The notes under the pieces: generated by a model
The model's database searches: none
The model's input: only the letters and a program-made list of their open reading frames with translations
What the model was told of the DNA's origin: nothing
Source of the DNA: Rhodonellum psychrophilum GCM71 = DSM 17998
GTDB taxonomy: Bacteria; Bacteroidota; Bacteroidia; Cytophagales; Cyclobacteriaceae
Assembly (NCBI RefSeq): GCF_000381545.1
Contig: NZ_KB906675.1
Span: forward strand, 186,001 to 250,000
DNA: 64,000 nt
Direction: 5' to 3'
Shown here: piece after piece, positions 9,891 to 18,350 of the stretch
Layout of the letters: each line of letters begins with the position of its first letter
How positions within the stretch are numbered: the stretch's first letter is position 1
Translations under genes and position numbers: made by a program

Positions 9891-10814
9891 ATGTACCAAA
9901 TAAAGAAACTTATTGTTTGTCTGGATCAGAGTGATTTGGACAAGACTCTGGTAAAATTTGCCTCATTTATTGCCAATGCAAATCAGACCAAGAAGATCTA
10001 TTTCACCAATGTGATCAGAAACCTGAACATTCCAAAAGATGTTTTGGAAGAATTCCCTCATCTCATTGAGAATATGGTTGAGGAAAGAAAAAATCAGATG
10101 AAGAGTTTGGTGGAATCCAATATTTCCATTTTTAAGGATATCGAACTTTCTTATGTAATCAAGGAGGGGCAGCTTTCCAAGAAGATACTCAAATTGGCAC
10201 ATGAAAAATCTGTCGACATGATCATTGTAGGCAGAAAGGTGAACTTACCCGGGACTGGAGTGATATCCCAAAGATTGGCCAGAAGAGCCGGTTGCTCTTT
10301 GTTGATTATTCCAGAAGGTGCCGTTCCGAAAATAGATAGACTTTTGGTCCCCAGTGATTTTTCCGATTATTCAAAAGATGCCATGGAGGCAGCCATTTTA
10401 GTCAGTGAGAAATATGGCGGAATGGCTGAAATAGTCTGTCAAAACGTTTTTACGGTTCCATCGGGGTACCATTTTACAGGAAAGAGTTATGAGGAATTTT
10501 CGGCCATCATGCTGATGCATGCTGAAATAAATTTCAAGAAATTCATCCGTAAAATTGACACTAAAAACATTAAAATCACCCCCGTCTATACCAAGGATGA
10601 TGATGATGATCCTGTAGAAGAAATCCTTCAAAAAGCCAAAGATGTCCATGCCGATGCCATTATTATCGGAGCAAAAGGGAGAACTGCAGCCACGGCTTTG
10701 TTTATCGGCAGCATGGCCGAAAGATTGATCCAATTGAATGATGAATTTCCGCTTTTGGTCACTAGGCCCAAGGGTAAAAACGCCGGGATATTGGATTACA
10801 TTTTAGAAATTTAA
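9891..10814 (+). CDS. Tandem universal stress protein (two UspA domains)
   Basis: A 307-residue cytosolic protein made of two UspA domains (about residues 1-145 and 150-300). The second domain has the ATP-binding motif GxxGx9GS (GAKGRTAATALFIGS near residues 263-277). The first has a degenerate version (GRKVNLPGTGVIS), so probably only one site binds nucleotide. Tandem USPs of this length are common in Bacteroidota and usually linked to starvation or redox stress. The gene stands alone. Confidence 0.92.
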   Translation: MYQIKKLIVCLDQSDLDKTLVKFASFIANANQTKKIYFTNVIRNLNIPKDVLEEFPHLIENMVEERKNQMKSLVESNISIFKDIELSYVIKEGQLSKKILKLAHEKSVDMIIVGRKVNLPGTGVISQRLARRAGCSLLIIPEGAVPKIDRLLVPSDFSDYSKDAMEAAILVSEKYGGMAEIVCQNVFTVPSGYHFTGKSYEEFSAIMLMHAEINFKKFIRKIDTKNIKITPVYTKDDDDDPVEEILQKAKDVHADAIIIGAKGRTAATALFIGSMAERLIQLNDEFPLLVTRPKGKNAGILDYILEI

Positions 10815-10944
10815 CCCGAAACAGGTATTGCGCTTCCTACTGGGCTTTGAAACTTTAAGAAAATCAGGCTTTTTTGAGAGCGTGTCGTATTTATTATCGA
10901 TCTCAGTTGAAATCAATCTAGGATACTACTGACTGATTATTAAG

Positions 10945-10990
10945 CAATCTCAGGCTGGAACGGGAAGGGTAATGCATAACACGGGTTTTA
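10945..10990 (+). repeat. Diverged intergenic repeat, copy A
   Basis: This 46-nt box matches 53170-53214 at about 35 of 44 positions by my hand alignment. Shared cores are CTGGAA, GGTAATGCA and AACAC. It lies in a 318-nt gap between the stress-protein and sigma-factor genes and has no coding potential that I can see. Confidence 0.5.
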
Positions 10991-11026
10991 TTGCAGTACC
11001 ACATTTAAAGACAATCGTTCAATTGG

Positions 11027-11081
11027 CCGGAGAAATCGATTTCCTTTCAAATGTGTATTTTTTTGAATTTGATTTTCTCGG
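11027..11081. repeat. Imperfect inverted repeat following repeat copy A
   Basis: Arms CCGGAGAAATC (from 11027) and GATTTTCTCGG (to 11081) are near-complementary, with one or two offsets. Copy B of the repeat is also followed directly by an imperfect hairpin, which hints that box plus hairpin is one element. Confidence 0.4.
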
Positions 11082-11132
11082 AATACCGACACTACTTTAA
11101 ACCTCTGGCCGGCTTGGCAGTCTAAGGAAAGC

Positions 11133-11681
11133 ATGACTTCATTGAGTGATTTAGAACTTTTAAATTTAATCAGCGATCCAAAGACGCAAGAAAAGGGATA
11201 TCGTGTTTTGATTGCGCAATACCAAAAAAGAGTCTATGGCATTATCCGCAAGATGGTCATTGTCCACGAAGATGCCGATGACATCTGTCAAAACACATTT
11301 ATAAAAGCCTTCAAGAACATCCCTAATTTTAAGGGGAATTCCTCCTTGTTTACTTGGCTGTACAGGATCGCCACCAATGAAAGCTTGAATTTTTTGGAAA
11401 AGAAAAAAAGGAGATTCTTCATTCCCATAGAGGATCATGAAGAAGTCATGGTGAATTATATCGATCATTCCAGCCATATCGATGGCGATGAAATACAGAG
11501 AATCCTTCAAAAGATACTCATCAGCTTGCCCGATAAACAAAGGCTGGTCTTCAATCTCAAATATTTTGAAGACCTTGGTTATGAGGAAATCAGCCAAATC
11601 ACAGGAACCTCAATTGGGGCTTTGAAGGCAAGCTATCACCACGCAGTCAAAAAAATAGAAAATCAATTGCAAACCAAATAA
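11133..11681 (+). CDS. RNA polymerase ECF-type sigma factor
   Basis: A 182-residue sigma-70 family factor with region 2 (about residues 22-90, including DADDICQNTFIKAF and FTWLYRIATNESLN) and region 4 (about 120-178, including GYEEISQITGTSIGALKASY). It lacks region 3 and C-terminal extensions, as expected for an ECF factor. Two small genes follow closely: one coding a single-pass membrane protein and one a Spy-like periplasmic protein. The set looks like an envelope-stress sigma unit. The middle protein may be the anti-sigma factor (inference). Confidence 0.94.
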   Translation: MTSLSDLELLNLISDPKTQEKGYRVLIAQYQKRVYGIIRKMVIVHEDADDICQNTFIKAFKNIPNFKGNSSLFTWLYRIATNESLNFLEKKKRRFFIPIEDHEEVMVNYIDHSSHIDGDEIQRILQKILISLPDKQRLVFNLKYFEDLGYEEISQITGTSIGALKASYHHAVKKIENQLQTK

Positions 11682-11716
11682 ACCTCTTCGGGATCCCATT
11701 GTCTAAAAGGAGCAAC

Positions 11717-12091
11717 ATGGAAAATTTACCAAAAAACGATATTTTCAAAATCCCGACGGGCTATTTTGATTCCCTTCCGGAAAAAATTCTGGAAAAAAGA
11801 AAGCGGAAAAAAACCAGAATGCTCTATTTTCAAAGCATTGCCGCTGCTGCGGTGGTCGTGATTGGAATGTTCATGTTTTTGCTTCCCAGTAAACCTTTGG
11901 AACAAAACAGCATGGAGGCCAACCTTGATGCCGAAGTGAACCTTTACATCAATGCTGGCTACTGGAATGCCGAGGATATCCTCAGTTTTTCCGATAATCC
12001 AAACTCCATTCTGGATGAAATCATCCAGACAGAATGGGAGGGATTTGATGAGAATGATGAATATCAATACCAAGAAGAGTTTTGGTTTTAA
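11717..12091 (+). CDS. Small single-pass membrane protein, possible anti-sigma factor
   Basis: A 124-residue protein with a basic cytoplasmic N-terminal part (about 1-36, IPTGYFDSLPEKILEKR), one transmembrane helix (about 39-57) and an acidic C-terminal part rich in Asp, Glu and aromatic residues. I chose the ATG at 11717 because it follows AAAAGGAGCAAC, a good ribosome-binding site; the TTG at 11699 lies upstream of this site. The topology and position after an ECF sigma gene fit an anti-sigma role, but no ZAS-type zinc motif is present, so this is an inference. Confidence 0.75.
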   Translation: MENLPKNDIFKIPTGYFDSLPEKILEKRKRKKTRMLYFQSIAAAAVVVIGMFMFLLPSKPLEQNSMEANLDAEVNLYINAGYWNAEDILSFSDNPNSILDEIIQTEWEGFDENDEYQYQEEFWF

Positions 12092-12102
12092 ATCAAGAAA
12101 AA

Positions 12103-12546
12103 ATGAAAAAAACATATCTAATATTGTTCAGCTTGATGGTTTTGGGAATAGGCAATGTATTCGGCCAAAGACCACAATCGCAATACGACAAAGAGAAATT
12201 GGAGTCAGCAAGAGTCGCATTTATCACAAATAGACTGGATTTGAAGCCTGAACAAGCCGAGAAGTTTTGGCCTGAATTCAACAAGTTTTCAGAAGAAAAA
12301 AACAATCTTATGGATCAGCTCTCTCAATTGAACCGTGCTTCGGATGGTACGATCAGTGAAGGGGAAGCCTCCAAAATGCTCGATCAGAAATTTGCGCTTC
12401 AGCAAAAAATCCTAGATCGAGAAAAAGCCTTCATGGGGGAAATCACCAAAATCATCAGGCCTACCCAAGCGATCAAACTAAGCAGTGTCAACCGGGAATT
12501 CACCAGGCATGTTTACCGAATGAATCAAAAAAGAAACAAGGACTAA
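12103..12546 (+). CDS. Spy/CpxP-like periplasmic protein
   Basis: A 147-residue protein with a signal peptide (residues 1-22, MKKTYLILFSLMVLGIGNVF) and an all-helical mature part. The LDLKPEQAEKFWPEFNKF segment resembles the LTPEQ-type helices of Spy/CpxP and periplasmic metal-sensor proteins. I chose the ATG at 12103 because it places the signal peptide at the N-terminus. It begins 11 nt after the membrane-protein gene and ends at a strong terminator. A chaperone or envelope sensing role is inferred from the family and the sigma-factor context. Confidence 0.75.
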   Translation: MKKTYLILFSLMVLGIGNVFGQRPQSQYDKEKLESARVAFITNRLDLKPEQAEKFWPEFNKFSEEKNNLMDQLSQLNRASDGTISEGEASKMLDQKFALQQKILDREKAFMGEITKIIRPTQAIKLSSVNREFTRHVYRMNQKRNKD

Positions 12547-12550
12547 AAAT

Positions 12551-12587
12551 AAAAAGGAAGCAGCCGATTGGGCTGCTTCCTTTTTTT
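12551..12587. terminator. Bidirectional terminator between the sigma operon and mscL
   Basis: Stem GGAAGCAGCC / GGCTGCTTCC (12556-12565 and 12571-12580, 5-nt loop) flanked by an A-run on the left and a T-run on the right. It serves both convergent units. Confidence 0.94.
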
Positions 12588-12596
12588 CCGGCATGA

Positions 12597-13016
12597 TCAA
12601 GGGGTTTTCTTAAGAAGATCTCTGATTTCTGTCAACAAAAGTTCTGATTTGGTTGGTGCCGGAGGAGCAACTGGGGCTTCAACAGGCTTCTTTTTGGTGG
12701 AATTAATTGCTTTGATTACTAAAAAAATCACAAATGCGATAATTGTAAAATCAACCACATTCTGGATAAAGCTGCCATAACTCAACAATACAGCTGGCAT
12801 ATCCACACCATCTGCAGTTACATAAGCCTCTTTGAGTACGACGGCGAGGTCTTTGAAATCCACCCCTCCCAATAGCATACCCAATGGGGGCATGACAATG
12901 TCGTTTACAAAAGAGGCGACGATTTTCCCGAAAGCTCCGCCGATGATCACCGCCACGGCAAGGTCAATTACATTGCCCTTGATGGCAAACTCTTTAAATT
13001 CTTTTAACATACCCAT
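12597..13016 (-). CDS. mscL: Large-conductance mechanosensitive channel
   Basis: A 139-residue inner-membrane channel that opens under hypo-osmotic shock to release solutes. The N-terminal helix and first transmembrane segment ([19 protein letters not shown], then [18 protein letters not shown]) match MscL. The second transmembrane helix is [19 protein letters not shown] (about 87-105), and the C-terminal bundle ends [11 protein letters not shown]. Length is usual for the family. It is monocistronic and shares its terminator with the convergent sigma-factor operon. Confidence 0.97.
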   Translation of the reverse strand: MGMLKEFKEFAIKGNVIDLAVAVIIGGAFGKIVASFVNDIVMPPLGMLLGGVDFKDLAVVLKEAYVTADGVDMPAVLLSYGSFIQNVVDFTIIAFVIFLVIKAINSTKKKPVEAPVAPPAPTKSELLLTEIRDLLKKTP

Positions 13017-13180
13017 AGATTTGCTGGTTAAAGTTTACATTTGTTTGGTTTGAGTAAAAATTACTAAAATAATAGAAATGAATTTATGCCTTCTTTCGCA
13101 AACTTCAAAGAGGGTGATCCAAATTCACCTAAAAGTTGTACTCAATACATTAAAATTCAATTATTAAACTTTCCTTATAT

Positions 13181-15229
13181 ATGAACTACCCAATTGCCAC
13201 TATAAAATCAAAATCCCTTGAAATTCATGACCATAAGAGACAGGATGATTATTTCTGGATGAATGACAGGGAAAACCCAGAAGTCATTCAGTATCTGAAG
13301 GAGGAAAACGAATATTTGGATCAATCACTCAAAGAAACCGAATCTTTCAAAGAAAGCCTTTTTGAGGAGATGAAAAGTAGGATCAAGGAAGATGACGAAA
13401 GCGTCCCCTATTTCAAGGATGGATATTTCCATTATCACCGATTTCAAAAAGGTGATGAGTATCCTCTTTTTTGCAGAAAGAAAAATTCCCTGACAGAAAC
13501 TGAAGAAATCATTCTCAATGTCAATGAATTGGCCGAAGGGTACCAATATTTTCAAGTAGGCCAAATCAGCCTTTCCACCGACCAAAAGATCCTTGCCTAT
13601 GCAGAAGATCATGTAGGCCGCAGGATCTACACCCTCAAATTCAAGGATCTGAAAACAGGCCTGCTTTTGGAGGACAAAATAGAGGGTGCCTCCGGAAATA
13701 TGGTCTGGGCAAACGACAATAAAACGGTATTTTACACCCGTCAGGATGCGCAAACCCTGAGATCCTTCCAAATCTACAGGCATGAATTGGGTGAAAACCC
13801 TGAGAATGACCTCTTGGTTTATGAAGAAAAGGACGACACTTTTAACTGTCATGTCAGTAAAAGCAAATCCAAGAAGTTTTTATTTATCCAAAGCCACAGC
13901 ACCATTTCTTCAGAATTCAGATTTCTTTCGGCCGATGAGCCAAATGGAACCTTTGAAATGTTACAAGAAAGAGTCCCCGATCTTGAATACCAAGTGGAGC
14001 ATTTTGGTGAGGATTTCTATATCTTGACCAATGCCAAGAAGGCCACGAATTTCAAATTGGTGAAGGTTTCCATAGAAAATCCAGGCTTGGAAAATTGGAT
14101 TGAGGTGATTCCCCATCGGGAGGCCGTTTTGCTTGAGAGTTTTGAAATATTCAGAAATTTCCTCGTCTTGGAAGAGCGCTTTGAAGGGCTTACCAGAATA
14201 AGAATTAAACCCTGGGAAAAGAAAGATTCATTCGATTTGGATTTTGAAGAACCCACCTATACCGCATGGATCGGCCACAATCCAGAATTCGAAACCGATG
14301 TGCTTCGTTTTGGTTTCAATTCCTTGATAACCCCTGCATCTGTTTTTGATTACAATATGATTACGGGGGAGAAAAAACTACTCAAGCAGCAAGAGGTAGT
14401 GGGTGGATATGATGCAATAAAATTCCAATCAGAAAAGATTTGGGCTATTGCGGAAGATGGTGTCAAAATCCCGATTTCGTTGGTGTATAAAAAAGACCTG
14501 TTTCAAAAAAACGGAAATAACCCGCTCTTACAATATGCTTATGGATCCTATGGATACAGCACCGACCCGACTTTCAGTCCAAGTCGCTTGAGTTTGTTGG
14601 AACGTGGATTTGTTTTTGCGATAGCGCACATTAGGGGTGGCCAGGAAATGGGAAGACAATGGTATGATACAGGCAAGATGCTTAAGAAAAAGAACACTTT
14701 CACTGATTTCATAGCTTGTTCAGAATACCTCATCAAAGAAAAATATACTTCACCCGAACACCTCTATGCCATGGGCGGAAGTGCTGGAGGACTTTTGATG
14801 GGCGTGGTGATCAACTTGAAACCGGAACTGTACAAAGGTGTGATTGCAGCTGTGCCATTTGTGGATGTGGTGACGACCATGCTGGATGAAACCATTCCCT
14901 TGACCACCGGAGAATTTCATGAATGGGGGAATCCCAAGGAAAAGGAGTTTTATGATTATATCCTTTCCTACTCACCCTATGACAATATCGAACGGAAAGC
15001 CTATCCCAATCTTTTGGTAATCTCTGGACTCCATGACAGTCAGGTGCAGTATTGGGAACCCACGAAGTGGGTCGCCAAACTCCGCCAACTCAAGACAGAC
15101 AAAAACCTCCTATTGCTTTCGACCAATATGGAGGCAGGCCACGGAGGTGCCTCAGGCCGGTTCAAGGCATTGAAAGAATTGGCCTTGGAATATGTGTTTC
15201 TATGCCATTTGGAGGGACTTAAAAAATAG
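13181..15229 (+). CDS. Oligopeptidase B-like S9 family serine peptidase
   Basis: A 682-residue prolyl-oligopeptidase family enzyme closest in layout to oligopeptidase B (protease II), which cleaves short peptides after basic residues. An N-terminal beta-propeller (about 50-400) precedes an alpha/beta-hydrolase domain. The catalytic triad can be placed as Ser534 (GGSAGG), Asp619 (GLHDSQV) and His654 (EAGHGG). ERGFVFAIAHIRGGQEMGRQWY is the usual conserved segment before the nucleophile. No signal peptide is visible, so it is probably cytosolic. It is a single gene before mgsA. Confidence 0.93.
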   Translation: MNYPIATIKSKSLEIHDHKRQDDYFWMNDRENPEVIQYLKEENEYLDQSLKETESFKESLFEEMKSRIKEDDESVPYFKDGYFHYHRFQKGDEYPLFCRKKNSLTETEEIILNVNELAEGYQYFQVGQISLSTDQKILAYAEDHVGRRIYTLKFKDLKTGLLLEDKIEGASGNMVWANDNKTVFYTRQDAQTLRSFQIYRHELGENPENDLLVYEEKDDTFNCHVSKSKSKKFLFIQSHSTISSEFRFLSADEPNGTFEMLQERVPDLEYQVEHFGEDFYILTNAKKATNFKLVKVSIENPGLENWIEVIPHREAVLLESFEIFRNFLVLEERFEGLTRIRIKPWEKKDSFDLDFEEPTYTAWIGHNPEFETDVLRFGFNSLITPASVFDYNMITGEKKLLKQQEVVGGYDAIKFQSEKIWAIAEDGVKIPISLVYKKDLFQKNGNNPLLQYAYGSYGYSTDPTFSPSRLSLLERGFVFAIAHIRGGQEMGRQWYDTGKMLKKKNTFTDFIACSEYLIKEKYTSPEHLYAMGGSAGGLLMGVVINLKPELYKGVIAAVPFVDVVTTMLDETIPLTTGEFHEWGNPKEKEFYDYILSYSPYDNIERKAYPNLLVISGLHDSQVQYWEPTKWVAKLRQLKTDKNLLLLSTNMEAGHGGASGRFKALKELALEYVFLCHLEGLKK

Positions 15230-15259
15230 TCAGTCGGGTCTATGCTTTGGTATTGGCCT

Positions 15260-15277
15260 TTGATTAAATATAATCAA
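15260..15277. promoter_or_regulatory. Perfect palindrome upstream of mgsA, possible operator
   Basis: TTGATTA, a 4-nt spacer AATA, then TAATCAA. It lies 28 nt before the TAACTTTG -7 box of mgsA. It is AT-rich with no T-run, so a terminator is unlikely; operator function is inference. Confidence 0.4.
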
Positions 15278-15304
15278 GTCCAATAAGAAATATTTAAAAT
15301 TCCC

Positions 15305-15312
15305 TAACTTTG
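15305..15312 (+). promoter_or_regulatory. Bacteroidota -7 box TAACTTTG for mgsA-pfkA
   Basis: An exact TAnnTTTG match 25 nt upstream of the mgsA ATG. No convincing -33 TTG is seen at the standard spacing. Confidence 0.55.
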
Positions 15313-15337
15313 ATTCTCAAACCTATAAAACTTCACT

Positions 15338-15730
15338 ATGAAAATTGCATTGATTGCCCATGATGGGAAAAAAGCCGACATGGTGCATTTTCTCAGCGGA
15401 TTCAAAAATGAGCTTCAAGGTGTCAATGTGGAGCTTGTAGCCACAGGAACCACCGGCTCCCATATAGAAAAGGCAGGTTTTAAAGTTCAAAAATTATTGT
15501 CAGGCCCCTACGGCGGCGATGCACAGATCGCGGCCATGGCTGCGCAAAAGGAATTGGGACTCATTATTTTTTTTAGAGATCCCTTGGACAAACATCCACA
15601 CGAACCCGATGTTCAGATGCTGATGAGGATCTGTGATGTACATAATATTCCTTTGGCCACAAATCCAGCCACCGCAGAAATAATGATCAAATACATAACC
15701 ACCCAACTTGAATGGAACCAAAAACTATAA
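15338..15730 (+). CDS. mgsA: Methylglyoxal synthase
   Basis: A 130-residue enzyme converting dihydroxyacetone phosphate to methylglyoxal and phosphate, a bypass that relieves sugar-phosphate build-up. Motifs seen are IALIAHDGKK at the start, the phosphate-binding ATGTTGSH, the catalytic GGDAQ region (SGPYGGDAQIAAM) and FFRDPLDKHPHEPDV. Length is normal. Its 3' end overlaps the pfkA start by 19 nt, so the two are co-transcribed and probably translationally coupled. It thus sits with the enzyme that controls supply of its own substrate. Confidence 0.97.
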   Translation: MKIALIAHDGKKADMVHFLSGFKNELQGVNVELVATGTTGSHIEKAGFKVQKLLSGPYGGDAQIAAMAAQKELGLIIFFRDPLDKHPHEPDVQMLMRICDVHNIPLATNPATAEIMIKYITTQLEWNQKL

Positions 15731-16698
15731 AAAGAATAGGCGTACTCACATCCGGTGGGGATGCTCCAGGAATGAATGCAGCCATTAGGGCGACTGTGAG
15801 AGCAGGATTTTATTATGAACTTGAAATGTACGGGATCTACCGGGGCTACGAAGGGATGATCAATGATGAAATCAAAAAACTCGATAGCAAAAATATCACC
15901 CATATTTTGGAAAGAGGCGGGACCTTTCTGAAATCTGCAAGAAGTGCGGAATTCAGAACCCAAGAAGGTAGAAAAAAGGCCTATGACAACCTTGTCAAGC
16001 ATGGAATTGATGCACTTGTAGTCATCGGGGGAGATGGTTCATTGACTGGTGCGCATTTATTCTACAAAGAATTTGGCATTCCAGCGATCGGTCTACCAGG
16101 CACCATTGACAATGACTTGTCAGGGACGGATTCCACCATAGGATTTGATACGGCTTGCAACACGGCGATTCAAGCGATCGATAAAATCCGAGATACAGCG
16201 ACTTCCCACGATAGGCTTTTCTTCGTTGAAGTGATGGGCAGAGATGCAGGATTTATCGCCATCAATACAGGTATAGGAAGTGCTGCTGCAGCCACACTCA
16301 TTCCCGAGAAAAAAATGCCCATTGAAAGATTGATAGAAAGACTTAAGGCAAGAACAAAAGCCAAGAAACAATCCAATATAGTCATTGTGGCTGAAGGAGG
16401 AAAAAGTGGTGGGGCGGCTGAAATCGCCAAAAAAGTCAAAAAACAACTTCCTTATTACGACATTAAGGTGACGATTTTGGGGCATTTGCAGCGGGGAGGG
16501 TCACCTTCATCCTTTGACCGTGTCCTTGCAAGCAAACTTGGCGTGGCAGCCATAGAGGGCTTGCTCCAGGGGAAATACGATGTGATGGCTGGAGTCATCA
16601 ACCACAAAGTTGTCTATACCCCGATCGCAAAAGCCATTGTGGGAGACAAAGAAGTGGATGAGGATGATTTCAGGGTTGCCAAAATACTTTCTACCTAA
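15712..16698 (+). CDS. pfkA: ATP-dependent 6-phosphofructokinase
   Basis: A 328-residue glycolytic enzyme making fructose-1,6-bisphosphate. The nucleotide-binding TSGGDAPGMNAAIR (13-26), GGDGS (106-110) and catalytic PGTIDND (129-135, Asp133) are intact. The glycine in GGDG, rather than the aspartate of pyrophosphate enzymes, indicates ATP use. Effector-site residues and GRDAGFIA are present. It overlaps mgsA by 19 nt and ends at a terminator shared with the convergent GH13 gene. Confidence 0.97.
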   Translation: MEPKTIKRIGVLTSGGDAPGMNAAIRATVRAGFYYELEMYGIYRGYEGMINDEIKKLDSKNITHILERGGTFLKSARSAEFRTQEGRKKAYDNLVKHGIDALVVIGGDGSLTGAHLFYKEFGIPAIGLPGTIDNDLSGTDSTIGFDTACNTAIQAIDKIRDTATSHDRLFFVEVMGRDAGFIAINTGIGSAAAATLIPEKKMPIERLIERLKARTKAKKQSNIVIVAEGGKSGGAAEIAKKVKKQLPYYDIKVTILGHLQRGGSPSSFDRVLASKLGVAAIEGLLQGKYDVMAGVINHKVVYTPIAKAIVGDKEVDEDDFRVAKILST

Positions 16699-16702
16699 AA
16701 AT

Positions 16703-16732
16703 AAAAAAAGAGGCTTTTCAGCCTCTTTTTTT
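16703..16732. terminator. Bidirectional terminator between pfkA and the GH13 gene
   Basis: AGAGGCT / AGCCTCT stem (16709-16715 and 16720-16726, loop TTTC) extended by A/T runs on both sides. Confidence 0.93.
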
Positions 16733-16738
16733 ATTCCT

Positions 16739-18283
16739 TTATTTTTCAAGCACGATTGATGAATATGGAGGCATGGAAATACTGCCATCATCCGCTTTTG
16801 ACATTCCGAAGGAATAGATCAAATTCTCATATCCTTCCGGCAGTGCAATGGTAAATCCCTGATCACTCAGATTGTGGACTACAAACAGATTTTGATCCTT
16901 GTGATTTCTAAAGTAGGCCATAATTGGCTTAGGTAAATCCTCAGAGTACAATTCCAAATTCCCCAAAGCAAGTCCCCTATTCGTATTCCGCACTGCGATG
17001 ATTTCCTTGTAGTGATTGAAATAACTTGTACTCATTGATTTTTGGATGGCCAAAGGAGTGACCATTTCGTCAATGGAATAAACAGGTTCCATCCAAGTGG
17101 TTCGCCCTTTATCATTTGCTTGAATATCCCATAAAAAGGGCTCTCGGATGTTTTCATCAGGCTTTCTTCCCAACATCCCGATTTCTTCCCCATAATAAAG
17201 ATAAGGTGCACCAGGCATGGTCATGAGAATGGCAATGGCTTGTTTCAGTTTTCTGGGATTTTCATTCAAGGAATTCAAAAGTCTCGGTTGATCGTGATTG
17301 GATGAAAAAGTTGCGTCTATAAAATCGGGCGTAATGCCCAAATAATAATCAAGTATTTCTTTTTGTTTCTCCACCAGCAAACTCCCGTTGCTTTCTTTGA
17401 AAGCATCTATCAGGGTATAATGAAAGTCAAAATTGAACAATGCAGGCAATCCGGGTAAATATGGGGCCACCACTTCTTTCATATCATAAACCTCCCCCAC
17501 CAAATAAACATCAGGCTTTATTTTCTCCATTTCAGACCTGAATTCAATCCAAAACTCGTGATTGTCTACAGGCCTATCATCAGGGAAAACATGTTTGGCA
17601 GCATCAAGCCTAAATCCATCTACTCCCATTTCTTCCAACCAAAACCTCCCAATGTCATAAATTTCCTTTCTCACCTTTGGATTGTCAAAATTGAGATCAG
17701 GCATTCCTCCTATAAAAAATCCGTAGTAAAAGTCCTCTCCAGAACCTGGGTTATGCCATTGACGAATATTGTCACTGTCCAGGGTAATTGTTTTCTTATT
17801 CAAATAGGCAGAAATGGTGTCCTTCTGCGCCCATACATAATAATCCCTGTAAGGATTATCCCTTCCTTTCTTTGACTCCAAAAACCAAGGATGCTCGCTA
17901 CTCGTGTGGTTGATGATCAAATCAATCACTATCTTAATGTCTCTTTTGTGTGCTTCCTTCATCAATTTTTTGAAATCCTCCAAAGTGCCGTAATCCGGAT
18001 GAATGGCTTTGTAGTCTGTCACATCATATTTATGATAGCTTGGAGAGGGCATGATGGGCATAAACCAAATGGCATTTGCGCCGAGTTCTTTCACATGATC
18101 CAGTTTCTTGGTGACTCCATTGATATCACCAATACCATCCGAATTGGTATCATAAAACGATTGTATAAAAATTTCATAAGTAATACCGGCATTCGGCCAG
18201 TGGTTCTCCAGTTTACCGTCTCCAGAATTTTTACAGGAAACCGCGACAAAAAAAATAAAGCAATAGATAAATATTTTTTTCAT
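16739..18283 (-). CDS. GH13 alpha-amylase/alpha-glucosidase lipoprotein
   Basis: A 514-residue GH13 enzyme hydrolysing alpha-1,4 glucosidic bonds. The start at 18283 gives a lipoprotein signal with lipobox VAVSC, so it is probably anchored to an envelope membrane. The (beta/alpha)8 barrel starts near residue 35; the catalytic Asp is in GFRLDAAKH, the acid Glu in LVGEVYD and the third Asp in SSNHDQPR. IDLIINHTS is the conserved region I. It is separated from the upstream fba gene by a terminator, so it probably has its own promoter. Context (aldolase, second GH13, GH31, LacI, transporter) supports maltodextrin breakdown. Confidence 0.93.
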   Translation of the reverse strand: MKKIFIYCFIFFVAVSCKNSGDGKLENHWPNAGITYEIFIQSFYDTNSDGIGDINGVTKKLDHVKELGANAIWFMPIMPSPSYHKYDVTDYKAIHPDYGTLEDFKKLMKEAHKRDIKIVIDLIINHTSSEHPWFLESKKGRDNPYRDYYVWAQKDTISAYLNKKTITLDSDNIRQWHNPGSGEDFYYGFFIGGMPDLNFDNPKVRKEIYDIGRFWLEEMGVDGFRLDAAKHVFPDDRPVDNHEFWIEFRSEMEKIKPDVYLVGEVYDMKEVVAPYLPGLPALFNFDFHYTLIDAFKESNGSLLVEKQKEILDYYLGITPDFIDATFSSNHDQPRLLNSLNENPRKLKQAIAILMTMPGAPYLYYGEEIGMLGRKPDENIREPFLWDIQANDKGRTTWMEPVYSIDEMVTPLAIQKSMSTSYFNHYKEIIAVRNTNRGLALGNLELYSEDLPKPIMAYFRNHKDQNLFVVHNLSDQGFTIALPEGYENLIYSFGMSKADDGSISMPPYSSIVLEK

Positions 18284-18295
18284 GAATTTTTGTTT

Positions 18296-18332
18296 TAAAA
18301 AGGAAAAAGCCACCCAAAAGCGGCTTTTTCCT
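18296..18332 (-). terminator. Terminator of the GH13-fba transcript
   Basis: AGGAAAAAGCC / GGCTTTTTCCT, an 11-bp perfect stem (18301-18311 and 18322-18332) followed on the minus strand by a T-run. It lies between fba and the GH13 lipoprotein gene. Confidence 0.9.
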
Positions 18333-18350
18333 CACTATAATGCGTCTATT

